From NCBI GenBank assembly GCA_015655975.1, contig DVEP01000042.1:1-50738 (forward strand): a DNA stretch of 50,738 nucleotides, read 5' to 3'. Within the stretch, counting starts at the first letter, position 1. The number at the start of each line of letters is the position of its first letter. Below, piece after piece: positions 24,308-31,507 of this stretch. Source of the DNA: Eubacterium sp. (lineage in GTDB: Bacteria; Bacillota; Clostridia; Oscillospirales; Acutalibacteraceae). The notes beneath the pieces are model-generated. The model saw only the letters and a program-made list of their open reading frames with translations. It was not told the DNA's origin and ran no database searches. Made by a program: the position numbers and the translations under genes.

Positions 24308-24370
24308 CCTCCGTAGTTTTTGTTTTACGAAAATATATTTTCGAGTGTCAGGATATTGCGAACTGACAGA
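24308..24370 (-). promoter_or_regulatory. Candidate preQ1 riboswitch (class I-like) of queT
   Basis: On minus, TGTCAG and CTGACA (24363-24368 and 24346-24351) form P1 around the loop TTCGCAATATC, which closely resembles the loop of known class I preQ1 aptamers (TCGCAGTAACC in Thermoanaerobacter). An A-rich tail follows (TAAAACAAAAACTA) and runs into the CGGAGG ribosome binding site, as in translational preQ1-I switches. Unusually, a hairpin CGAAAATATATTTTCG (24328-24343) is inserted between P1 and the tail. The predicted transcription start is right at P1. The inserted hairpin makes the class uncertain. Confidence 0.5.
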
Positions 24371-24374
24371 AACA

Positions 24375-24403
24375 ATTATATATTGCAAATGCAAAAAAAT
24401 CAA
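24375..24403 (-). promoter_or_regulatory. Promoter of queT
   Basis: TTGATT (24398-24403) and TATAAT (24375-24380) on minus with a 17-nt spacer. It overlaps almost fully with the plus-strand promoter at 24383-24411. Confidence 0.7.
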
Positions 24404-24411
24404 GGTATAAT
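24383..24411 (+). promoter_or_regulatory. Promoter of the PTS EIIC-like gene
   Basis: TTGCAA (24383-24388), 17-nt spacer, TATAAT (24406-24411). A second TATAAT at 24417-24422 lacks a good -35. The overlap with the queT promoter implies that the two compete for polymerase. Confidence 0.6.
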
Positions 24412-24481
24412 CAAAGTATAATTATTATCGTGGCTAAATTGCACAATTTATCACTGAAAATTTTATTTTGGGGGAAATAAA

Positions 24482-25897
24482 ATGAAAAAGTTGTATCTTG
24501 ATGTAAAAAAGCAAATCTACCGTTCCACACAAATTATGTTTGTAGTTCAGCTTTTCGGAGCACTCGGAGCGGGATTTTTCTTTTTTGCGCAAAACATTTT
24601 GCAAAAGTATCATTGGCTCGGAGCCATCTCGCCTGAAAATGAGCCTACTTTGTGGTTTATTTTATTTTGGGCGACAGACTTCTTCTTTGTCGCTATGGTT
24701 TTGGTGCTGTCGTATTTGATAGCGGGAATTCCTGCCATAGCGCCGAGTTTAGCGCTTTCAATATACTTTTGTCATTTCAGAGAGGGTTCGGCAAGTGCCG
24801 AAAATATGTACAACTGCTTTTTTGCTACGCCTGACAACTATTCTCAGGCTACTGCGATAGGGTATATGGGCTACTTGATTATGGCTGTTGTACTTGCCGT
24901 TTTGATTAAGTATCTTTACATCGGCTGGACAAATTTGAAACCGAAAATAGCAAAAGGTTTTGACAACTTGATTGCAAAAATGTCAAAAAACAAGTCAAAA
25001 GTTGAGGGAATCACTATTGTAGAGGCAGTTGATTTGATAGTGATGATTTTGATTTTACCCGTTGCTGCGTGCGCAATTACATTTTGCGTCATTAAATACG
25101 GAATAGAAGTTCCGTTTGCAATACTTGCAGAAAAATTAAAAGATGCGCTCACAGAACTGACTGCAAGCAACATTATTTTGTCAGCAGTTGTGATGGGGCT
25201 TATGGTTGGGTTTGACCTTATAGGTCCTGTCTCAATTGCAGCGTTCGGTGTTGCAACTTCGTCGTATCTGCAAACAGGAGATGCAAGACTCATCACAATT
25301 TACAGTGTTTGTTTCATAACGGTAGGCTGGGCGCCGTTTTTTGCCGTACTTTTCAACAAGATATTTAAAAAAGGCGGCAAGAGTAATACCGATGATTTTA
25401 ACATTACCGTAAGCGGTCCGATAAATGCATTTTTTGAAAACATCAAACTGACTACTGCATTTTCAATGCCTTTTGCTTACAGAAGTCCGTTTACCGTAAT
25501 TCCCGGTTTAATGGTCGGCTCGGCTTTCGGAGGATTTTTAACGGCGCTTTTCGGTATAGTGAACACGGCCTATACAGACGGCAGTTTGCCGAAGTACACC
25601 GTCGGAAACTATACATACGGCACTGTTGACTATACATACGCGGACCTTTTCAGAAACGGCGAAATCTATATGAGTTTCACTTTACCGCTCAGGAGCGGAG
25701 ACTGGCTGACTTGCAGAATACCGCTTTTCATCATTGTTCTTTTGGCAGGCGTTGTAGGCGGACTTGTCATTATGGGACTTAAAGAAGCCGAGTACAAAAT
25801 ACTCAGTAAAAAAGGTTGCTATTACAGTGATGACGGCGATATGGTCATTGAAATAAGAGAATACGGAAAAAAACTTGCCAAAAGCATTAAGAAGTAA
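24482..25897 (+). CDS. PTS EIIC-like membrane transporter (fructose-type fold)
   Basis: 471 residues with about ten hydrophobic segments. The segment VLSYLIAGIPAIAPSLALSIYF and the later GFDLIGPVSIAAFGVA resemble the fructose-family PTS EIIC motifs (AYIA..RPGIAPG and FDxGGPVNKAA). The usual GGPVNK is altered to IGPVSI, so substrate or mechanism may differ. No EIIA or EIIB domain is fused or adjacent, so it must borrow partners or act without phosphorylation. A GGGGGA site precedes the ATG. Monocistronic, with a hairpin right after the stop. Confidence 0.65.
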   Translation: MKKLYLDVKKQIYRSTQIMFVVQLFGALGAGFFFFAQNILQKYHWLGAISPENEPTLWFILFWATDFFFVAMVLVLSYLIAGIPAIAPSLALSIYFCHFREGSASAENMYNCFFATPDNYSQATAIGYMGYLIMAVVLAVLIKYLYIGWTNLKPKIAKGFDNLIAKMSKNKSKVEGITIVEAVDLIVMILILPVAACAITFCVIKYGIEVPFAILAEKLKDALTELTASNIILSAVVMGLMVGFDLIGPVSIAAFGVATSSYLQTGDARLITIYSVCFITVGWAPFFAVLFNKIFKKGGKSNTDDFNITVSGPINAFFENIKLTTAFSMPFAYRSPFTVIPGLMVGSAFGGFLTALFGIVNTAYTDGSLPKYTVGNYTYGTVDYTYADLFRNGEIYMSFTLPLRSGDWLTCRIPLFIIVLLAGVVGGLVIMGLKEAEYKILSKKGCYYSDDGDMVIEIREYGKKLAKSIKK

Positions 25898-25899
25898 AC

Positions 25900-25937
25900 A
25901 ATGCGGATTGCACCAAACAAATCGTGCAATCCGCATT
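25900..25937. terminator. Bidirectional hairpin between the EIIC-like and Nudix genes
   Basis: AATGCGGATTGCAC (25900-25913) and its exact complement (25924-25937) form a 14-bp stem with a 10-nt loop between two convergent genes. T-runs are weak on both sides, but the stem is very stable. Confidence 0.75.
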
Positions 25938-25944
25938 ACTTATT

Positions 25945-26484
25945 TTATATATTATTTTCATTTGCGAATCCGATGATTATTTTTAATTCGTCGTAAGACG
26001 CACAAAATTTATCGCTTTGAATTATTTTTTCAAGTTCTGCAATATCAAACCATTTTAATTCGCTGATTTCTTCTTCCTGAAAAGAAAGACTTGAAAAATC
26101 GCAGTTTTTTAAAAGGTATATTTGGGTAAGTTCGTTTGATACAAAGTGCTTGCCGTTGAAGTTTTCGTTCACGCAGAAATGTTTTTTGCAAACAGGCAAA
26201 AGATTTTTCTCGTCAATGTAAAGTCCGATTTCTTCTTTGACTTCACGAATTGCCGCCTGCAGATATGTTTCTCCTGCGTCAACATGACCTGTGCAGGCAG
26301 CGTCGTAGCAGGAGGGAAAACTCTCTTTGTCTTCTTTGCGTTTTTGAAAAAGTATTTTGTTGTTTTCTTTTGCCCAAATATGTACGCTTTTGTGCCAGTC
26401 GCCGTCGGTGTGAACTGCGTTTCTTTCTTTTTTTACTCCTGTTTCTTTTCCGTCTTTTGTGATGATGTCAAAGTATTCTGCCAT
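25945..26484 (-). CDS. Nudix hydrolase (isopentenyl-diphosphate-isomerase-like / YfcD type)
   Basis: 179 residues. The full Nudix box is present: GHVDAGETYLQAAIREVKEE followed by IG. The N-terminus MAEYFDIITKDGKETGV and VHIWAKENNKILFQKR fit the subgroup annotated as YfcD or IDI-like Nudix proteins, whose substrate is mostly unknown. The open frame runs up to 26682, but that part overlaps the proS end and hairpin; ATG at 26484 with GAGG upstream is the start. It follows proS on the same strand behind a hairpin. Confidence 0.87.
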   Translation of the reverse strand: MAEYFDIITKDGKETGVKKERNAVHTDGDWHKSVHIWAKENNKILFQKRKEDKESFPSCYDAACTGHVDAGETYLQAAIREVKEEIGLYIDEKNLLPVCKKHFCVNENFNGKHFVSNELTQIYLLKNCDFSSLSFQEEEISELKWFDIAELEKIIQSDKFCASYDELKIIIGFANENNI

Positions 26485-26501
26485 AGTGTCCTCGTATAAA
26501 T

Positions 26502-26527
26502 CAAACGCCCGAATTTTCGGGCGTTTG
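26502..26527 (-). terminator. Hairpin after proS
   Basis: CAAACGCCCGAA and TTCGGGCGTTTG form a perfect 12-bp stem with a 2-nt centre, 33 nt past the proS stop. The T-run is short, so termination may be partial and the Nudix gene may be co-transcribed. Confidence 0.7.
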
Positions 26528-26560
26528 GTGTTTGATAAGTTTATTAGAAATTGCAGTATT

Positions 26561-28351
26561 TTATATCTTGTACTTTTCAAGTTCTGTTTTGATTTCCTGA
26601 TATACCGTTTTTGTGGCGTTGTCAAAATCAAGATCAACAGTTTCTGCTTTTTCAGGGTCGAGGTTGAGTTTTGTGAACTCAACAGCGTTTCTTGAAAGTG
26701 TTTTCGGGCTTACAATGATACGAAGCGGAATACCGAAAAGGTCGGCGTCGGTAAGCATTGAACCGATACTTACACTTCTGTCGTCATAGAGAACTTCTGC
26801 ACCGAGAGCAGTCAGTTCTTCATACAATTTGTCGGCAGTTTTTTGTACTTCTTCATTTTTAGATGCGTTCAAAGCGCAGATTTGAACCTGCCACGGAGCA
26901 ATGGACATTGGCCAAAGCGGATACCAGGTAGTGATTTCTTTGCCCGCTTTTTTGTCGAATCTTGTGCGTGAATATCTCTTTGCTTCGCATACAGAGGCAA
27001 CAAGTCTGCCTACACCGATACCGTAGCAACCCATAATCGGGTGCTTTTGTGTGTTGTCTTTGTCTGTATAGAGCATATTCATAGCTTCTGTATATTTTGT
27101 GCCGAGCTGGAAAATGTTTCCGACTTCGATACCGCGCTTGATTGTTATGGTTTTCTTGCCGCAAACGGGACAGATTGAGCCGTTTGAAATTTTTGCAACA
27201 TCGTTGTACTCAACTTCGCCTACATCTCTTTTGATGTTTACGCCTGTATAGTGGTAGCCGTCTTTGTTTGCACCGCATATCATAGAAGCACAGCCGTCAA
27301 CACTTTTGTCGTAGATGATTTGACACTTTGCTTTGAGGTTGATAGGACCGATAAAGCCTGCAACAAAATCTGCGTCTGAAATATCTTCTGCAGGGTAAAT
27401 ATCTGCACCGATAAGGTTTTTGAGTTTTGTTTCATTAATTTCAAGGTCGCCTCGTATGAAAGCGAGAACAAACTCGTCGTTGTCCTTTCTTCTGTAAACA
27501 ACAGCTTTGCAAACATCTTTTGCTGTTTTTCCGAGAAACTCCGCAACTTCGGCAACTGTTTTTGCGTTTGGTGTTTCTTTGAGTTCGAGTTTTTCAATCG
27601 TGTTGTTGTCGCTGTTGTCAAACACGCAGTCTGCCGCTTCCATATTTGCTTTGTAGCTGCATTCGGGACAGATTGCAATAGAGTCTTCGCCTATGTCTGT
27701 CAAAAGCATAAATTCGTGCGAAACTGAGCCGCCCATCATACCCGAATCGCTTTTAACTGCGATAACTTCAGGTACGCCTGCTTTTGCAAAAATTCTTTCG
27801 TATGCTTTGTAGCAACGGTCGTAGTATTGTTCAAGGTCTTCTTGAGAAGTATGGAAAGAGTACGCGTCTTTCATTGTAAACTCACGCACACGGATAAGAC
27901 CTGCTCTTGAGCGAGGCTCGTCACGGAACTTTGTTTGAATTTGGTAAATCATGAAAGGAAAATCGCTGTGCGATTGAGCAACATTGCTTGCAAGGTGTAC
28001 GGCAGCCTCTTCGTGAGTCATACCGAGTACCATATTTGACTCGTTTTCCTTGTTTGACCTGTCGGAAAAACGCACCATTTCGTTGCCGATTGAATAAAAT
28101 CTTCCCGAACTTTTCCAAAGAGAAGCGGGCATGACAACAGGGAACATAACTTCCTGACCGTCAATTCTGTCCATTTCTTCACGAATGATGTTTTCAACTT
28201 TTTTTGTAATTCTTTTTGTCGGGGCAAAAAGTGAATATATACCGCTGCTCATCTGTTTCATATATGAGCCTTTAATCATTATTTTTTGGCTTTCGCAGTC
28301 GCTTTGAGCAACGGTTTCAACCGTTTTTGACAATAAATTTTTAACTTTCAT
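26561..28351 (-). CDS. proS: Prolyl-tRNA synthetase (bacterial type with insertion/editing domain)
   Basis: Charges tRNA-Pro with proline. About 596 residues, the size of bacterial-type ProRS. Class II motifs are visible (VMPASLWKSSGR, QTKFRDEPRSRAGLIRVREF, GCYGIGVGRLVAS). The YbaK-like editing insertion occupies about 225-400, and the anticodon domain (MSIAPWQVQICAL onward) the C-terminus. The start is ATG at 28351 with AGGAGG 8 nt upstream. The roughly 120-nt leader is structured but lacks the T-box signature. Confidence 0.97.
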   Translation of the reverse strand: MKVKNLLSKTVETVAQSDCESQKIMIKGSYMKQMSSGIYSLFAPTKRITKKVENIIREEMDRIDGQEVMFPVVMPASLWKSSGRFYSIGNEMVRFSDRSNKENESNMVLGMTHEEAAVHLASNVAQSHSDFPFMIYQIQTKFRDEPRSRAGLIRVREFTMKDAYSFHTSQEDLEQYYDRCYKAYERIFAKAGVPEVIAVKSDSGMMGGSVSHEFMLLTDIGEDSIAICPECSYKANMEAADCVFDNSDNNTIEKLELKETPNAKTVAEVAEFLGKTAKDVCKAVVYRRKDNDEFVLAFIRGDLEINETKLKNLIGADIYPAEDISDADFVAGFIGPINLKAKCQIIYDKSVDGCASMICGANKDGYHYTGVNIKRDVGEVEYNDVAKISNGSICPVCGKKTITIKRGIEVGNIFQLGTKYTEAMNMLYTDKDNTQKHPIMGCYGIGVGRLVASVCEAKRYSRTRFDKKAGKEITTWYPLWPMSIAPWQVQICALNASKNEEVQKTADKLYEELTALGAEVLYDDRSVSIGSMLTDADLFGIPLRIIVSPKTLSRNAVEFTKLNLDPEKAETVDLDFDNATKTVYQEIKTELEKYKI

Positions 28352-28371
28352 TCTTAGTCCTCCTAAAACAA

Positions 28372-28473
28372 CTGCCGCAGCATAAACTGGACGAAGGCAA
28401 AACAAAATCATATTGCAGTACGATTTTCAATACTGTACCTTTGATTTTTTTACCTTAAATCTTAAGTCGGCAG
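28372..28473 (-). ncRNA. Structured proS leader of unknown type
   Basis: CTGCCG (28468-28473 read on minus) and CGGCAG (28372-28377) could close the whole leader. Inside, TACAG and CTGTA-type arms (CAGTA/TACTG) form a hairpin, and GAAAATC/GATTTT offers an alternative pairing. No AGGGTGG T-box sequence is present. The 3' closing arm is about 20 nt from the start codon. Confidence 0.35.
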
Positions 28474-28481
28474 ATATTTTA

Positions 28482-28510
28482 AATATATCAAATACAGTCT
28501 GTTTTGTCAA
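28482..28510 (-). promoter_or_regulatory. Promoter of proS
   Basis: TTGACA (28505-28510) and TATATT (28482-28487) on minus with a 17-nt spacer. Confidence 0.75.
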
Positions 28511-28567
28511 ATTATAATATATATTTTGGGATAATTCATTAAAATGCAGAAAAAATCGTTTTATTTG

Positions 28568-28596
28568 TTGAATTAATAAAAATAATCTTATATAAT
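28568..28596 (+). promoter_or_regulatory. Promoter of the small lipoprotein and HdeD-like genes
   Basis: TTGAAT (28568-28573), 17-nt spacer, TATAAT (28591-28596), about 28 nt before the lipoprotein ATG. Confidence 0.7.
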
Positions 28597-28623
28597 TATG
28601 TATAAAATAAAGGAGATGGACAG

Positions 28624-28776
28624 ATGAAAGTTTTCAAAAAAATATTTGCACTGATTTTGGCAGTTGTTTTAGTATGCAGTTGTTTTGCCTCTTGTTCAAA
28701 GAAAAAAGAAATGCCGACTGTTACGGCTTCGGGATTTACTGACGGTGTTCTTGACATTGAAGGCTCAGACGACTGA
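28624..28776 (+). CDS. Small lipoprotein, 50 residues
   Basis: A short open frame with an AAAGGAGATG site, a promoter and a clear lipoprotein signal: MKVFKKIFALILAVVLV core followed by CSCFASC with the lipobox FASC at residues 20-23 or so. The mature part is only about 27 residues, Lys-rich then acidic (SKKKEMP ... DIEGSDD). It precedes the HdeD-like gene by 29 nt and is probably co-transcribed. Function unknown; it may be a membrane stress or accessory peptide. Confidence 0.75.
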   Translation: MKVFKKIFALILAVVLVCSCFASCSKKKEMPTVTASGFTDGVLDIEGSDD

Positions 28777-28805
28777 TATCTACAAAATTAATCGGAGGTG
28801 TTTTT

Positions 28806-29387
28806 ATGCTCGATTTTTTAAAAGGCGCTAAAAAATTCAGCCTGTACTCAGGTATCATCGCAATGATTATGGGCGTCATTTTGCTTGTTTTTCCGTCTGT
28901 TACTGTAAATGTCATTTGCTATATAATCGGCATTGCGCTCATTGCTGTCGGTGTTGTGCTTGTCATTTCATTTATATCAAACCACTCATCCGTTTTGTCG
29001 GCTCTTGCGATTGTTCCCGGAGCATTGGCAATTGTTTTCGGAATTGTACTTTGCGCGAAAAGTGAATTTTTCATTTCAATCATTCAGTTTTTAATAGGTT
29101 TGTTCCTTGTCGTTAAGGGAATAGGCGATATTTTTAAATCGGTTTCAATTAAACTTTTGATGCCGGGCTGGTGGCTTTCGGCAGTTACCGCAGTGCTTGT
29201 AACGATAGCAGGATTTTTGATTATTTTCAATCCGTTCCATTCGGCAGTCATTATCACAAGACTGATAGGAATTTCATTCATTGTTTTCTCAATCATTGAC
29301 ATTTCAATTTATTTCAGAATGAAAAATGCGCAAAGCCAATCGGATAAAGATGACAATGTGGTATATATACAAGACGATGACAAGTAA
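28806..29387 (+). CDS. HdeD/DUF308-family membrane protein
   Basis: 193 residues with six hydrophobic segments in three pairs. GIIAMIMGVILLVFPSVTVNVICYIIG has the characteristic DUF308 repeat, repeated at ALAIVPGALAIVFGIVLC and TAVLVTIAGFLIIFNPFHSA (segments quoted singly). The C-terminus is an acidic cytoplasmic tail. The E. coli relative HdeD is linked to acid resistance, but no function is established for clostridial members. A GGAGGTG site precedes the ATG. Pairs with the lipoprotein upstream. Confidence 0.8.
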   Translation: MLDFLKGAKKFSLYSGIIAMIMGVILLVFPSVTVNVICYIIGIALIAVGVVLVISFISNHSSVLSALAIVPGALAIVFGIVLCAKSEFFISIIQFLIGLFLVVKGIGDIFKSVSIKLLMPGWWLSAVTAVLVTIAGFLIIFNPFHSAVIITRLIGISFIVFSIIDISIYFRMKNAQSQSDKDDNVVYIQDDDK

Positions 29388-29505
29388 AGTGTACTGTATT
29401 TTTCGTAACATTTTTTAATATTTTGCTTATTTTGTTATTTTTTTAACATTTATTGCCTGCCATTTTGTCGATAATCAACAAACTTTTTATAAGTTGAAAA
29501 ATCAC

Positions 29506-29534
29506 TTGATTATTGCAAACAAAAAGTATAGAAT
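29506..29534 (+). promoter_or_regulatory. Promoter of gap
   Basis: TTGATT (29506-29511), 17-nt spacer, TAGAAT (29529-29534). A long ATAATCAA/TTGATTAT inverted repeat (about 29471-29513) spans its upstream side. Confidence 0.7.
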
Positions 29535-29545
29535 AATAAAGAAAA

Positions 29546-29591
29546 AAATCAGGCGGACAATAAATATTTTGTATTTACAGCCTGCCGATTT
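29546..29591 (+). ncRNA. 5' leader hairpin of gap
   Basis: AAATC-AGGC (29546-29554) pairs with GCCT-GCC-GATTT (29580-29591) with a 3-nt bulge. It starts a few nucleotides after the predicted transcription start and ends before the GGAGG site. Such 5' stem-loops stabilise abundant mRNAs, including gapA of B. subtilis; that role is inferred. Confidence 0.45.
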
Positions 29592-29622
29592 AATATTCTA
29601 AATTTTTTTGGAGGTTTCTCAA

Positions 29623-30636
29623 ATGGTAAAAGTTGCTATTAATGGTTTTGGTCGTATCGGCCGTCTTGCTTTCCGTCAAATGTTTGGCGCAGAAGGTTAT
29701 GAAGTAGTTGCAATCAACGATTTGACAAGTCCTAAAATGCTTGCACATCTTCTTAAGTATGATTCATCACAAGGTAAATATGCTCTTGCAGATACAGTTT
29801 CTGCAACAGAAGATTCAATCATTGTTGATGGTAAAGAAATCAAAATTTACGCTAAAGCAGACGCTTCAGAACTTCCTTGGGGCGAACTCGGTGTAGATGT
29901 TGTTCTTGAATGCACAGGTTTCTACACATCAAAAGCAAAAGCAGAGGCTCACATCAAAGCCGGCGCTCGTAAAGTTGTTATTTCTGCTCCTGCAGGCAAC
30001 GACCTTCCTACAATCGTTTACAATGTAAACCACGACACTCTTAAACCTGAAGACACAGTTATTTCTGCTGCTTCTTGCACAACTAACTGCCTTGCTCCTA
30101 TGGCAAAAGCTCTTCACGAATATGCTGAAATTCAAAGCGGTATCATGGTTACAATCCACGCTTACACAGGCGACCAAATGACTCTTGACGGTCCTCAAAG
30201 AAAAGGCGACCTTCGTCGTTCAAGAGCTGCTGCAGTTAACATTGTTCCTAACTCAACAGGTGCTGCAAAAGCAATCGGTCTTGTAATTCCTGAACTCAAC
30301 GGCAAACTCATCGGTTCTGCACAGAGAGTTCCTACACCTACAGGTTCAACAACAATTCTTACAGCTGTTGTTAAAGGCGACGATGTTACAGTTGAAGGCA
30401 TCAACGCTGCTATGAAAGCTGCTGCAACAGAGTCTTACGGCTACAACGAAGACGAAATCGTTTCATCAGACATCGTTGGTATGAGATACGGTTCACTCTT
30501 TGACGCTACTCAGACAATGGTTAGCAAAGTTGCAGACGGTCTCTACGAAGTACAGGTAGTTGCTTGGTATGACAACGAAAACTCATACACATCACAGATG
30601 GTTAGAACTATCAAATACTTCTCAGAACTTGCATAA
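29623..30636 (+). CDS. gap: Glyceraldehyde-3-phosphate dehydrogenase
   Basis: Glycolytic NAD-dependent enzyme, 337 residues. NGFGRIGRLAFR opens the Rossmann fold, ASCTTNCLAP carries the catalytic cysteine, and the S-loop and WYDNENSY near the end are normal. TTG at 29608 is in frame, but TTGGAGG there is the ribosome binding site; ATG at 29623 is the start. Codon use is visibly biased (strong preference for CTT, GTT, GCT, ACA) compared with neighbours, in line with very high expression. Confidence 0.98.
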   Translation: MVKVAINGFGRIGRLAFRQMFGAEGYEVVAINDLTSPKMLAHLLKYDSSQGKYALADTVSATEDSIIVDGKEIKIYAKADASELPWGELGVDVVLECTGFYTSKAKAEAHIKAGARKVVISAPAGNDLPTIVYNVNHDTLKPEDTVISAASCTTNCLAPMAKALHEYAEIQSGIMVTIHAYTGDQMTLDGPQRKGDLRRSRAAAVNIVPNSTGAAKAIGLVIPELNGKLIGSAQRVPTPTGSTTILTAVVKGDDVTVEGINAAMKAAATESYGYNEDEIVSSDIVGMRYGSLFDATQTMVSKVADGLYEVQVVAWYDNENSYTSQMVRTIKYFSELA

Positions 30637-30654
30637 GTTTATAAGAAATAATTT

Positions 30655-30685
30655 AAGCCTGCTGAATTCAGCAGGCTTATTTTTT
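30655..30685 (+). terminator. Terminator of gap
   Basis: AAGCCTGCTG and CAGCAGGCTT arms with an AATT loop, followed by ATTTTTT. It overlaps the 3' end of the convergent xre gene. Confidence 0.92.
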
Positions 30686-31294
30686 GCACTTTTTTATTAA
30701 AATGTAAATACAAATTGTTAAATACACTGCAACAATCAAAATAATTGCAGGTACAATCAAAAAGTCAGGTATAAAACTTAAAATTGAAAACGCATGAATT
30801 ACAATACTGCAAGGAATAAACAACAATATCCAAAAAGCAAATATAAATATGTTTGATTTTATAAAGGTATTTAATGATTGCTTTCTTTCATCTGCGTTTT
30901 CGCTGTCGCTGTAAACTGCAAAGTAAATTGCAAGCGACAGTATAGAAAAAACAATGGGTACGGCAACTGCCCAAACTGCCTGCTTTTCAAAGAGTATAAA
31001 AGCTCCGACTGCAAAGCCTATATAATTCAGTGCAGTTGACATTGTTTGAACCGCCTGTAAATTGTTCTTTTTTGGTTGACTTGTTTGTTTGTCTGAAATT
31101 TCACCTTTTAATATCCAATCTGTTGAGACGCTGAAAATATTGCTCAATTGTATTATTTTTTCAACTTCAGGAACACTTTGACTGCTTTCCCATTTGGAAA
31201 TTGATTGACGGGAAACATTCATCTTTTCTGCTAAATCTTCCTGAGACATACCGTTTTTTCTTCTCAGTTCATAAATTCTTTCGCCTATATTCAA
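30677..31294 (-). CDS. XRE-family regulator with C-terminal membrane domain
   Basis: 205 residues. An N-terminal helix-turn-helix (MSQEDLAEKMNVSRQSISKW) followed by a linker and about four hydrophobic segments (95-205). Membrane-bound XRE regulators of this type usually sense envelope or metabolite signals; no target is evident. The start is TTG at 31294, 9 nt after AAGGAG; the TTG at 31303 overlaps that site. Its first codons lie inside a 265-bp segment that is duplicated at 33214-33478. Confidence 0.82.
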   Translation of the reverse strand: MNIGERIYELRRKNGMSQEDLAEKMNVSRQSISKWESSQSVPEVEKIIQLSNIFSVSTDWILKGEISDKQTSQPKKNNLQAVQTMSTALNYIGFAVGAFILFEKQAVWAVAVPIVFSILSLAIYFAVYSDSENADERKQSLNTFIKSNIFIFAFWILLFIPCSIVIHAFSILSFIPDFLIVPAIILIVAVYLTICIYILIKKCKK

Positions 31295-31388
31295 TTGCTT
31301 CAACTCCTTTTGATACAGTTTAGCAAAAAATGAAATAAATGTCTATAAAGTTGAGTTTGAAGTTTGTCAACTGACGGTTGCAAACAGT

Positions 31389-31415
31389 AAAAGCATCGGT
31401 CAAACCGATGCTTTT
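31389..31415. terminator. Bidirectional terminator, copy A
   Basis: AAAAGCATCGGT and ACCGATGCTTTT with a 3-nt loop, then ATT. It ends the ferredoxin-flavoprotein transcript or, ancestrally, the phosphoesterase operon. Confidence 0.85.
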
Positions 31416-31424
31416 ATTATGGAA

Positions 31425-31486
31425 TTATTGATTGTTTTCACGCTTTTTCTTTTTGACAATTTTTACCGTTACCGTGGCAGCTGCCG
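31425..31486 (-). pseudogene. Remnant of the phosphoesterase C-terminus
   Basis: Identical to 33417-33478, the last codons of the intact phosphoesterase (basic KKKKR tail and part of the membrane anchor). It has no upstream coding sequence: at 31487 it passes into unrelated DNA ahead of the ferredoxin gene. A by-product of the duplication. Confidence 0.85.
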
Positions 31487-31507
31487 AGGTGAACTGCTTT
31501 GATTTAT

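Larger units (their letters stand above)
31222..31486. repeat. 265-bp direct repeat, copy A (xre start / terminator / phosphoesterase 3' end)
   Basis: Matches 33214-33478 in register (offset 1992), with 7 differences in 265 by my reading. All differences lie in the non-coding middle, none in the two gene fragments. Copy A has the intact start of xre and a dead tail of the phosphoesterase. Confidence 0.92.

Noticed and set aside
24308..24370. preQ1-III riboswitch, which is known with queT
   Set aside because: The element is too short and its P1 loop fits class I better; a model search is needed to be sure.
26485..26682. N-terminal extension of the Nudix protein
   Set aside because: The extra residues run through the proS hairpin and the proS 3' end, without a ribosome binding site; a good site lies before 26484.
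28352..28510. T-box leader for proS
   Set aside because: No AGGGTGG motif or specifier-loop layout found; only general pairing is seen.
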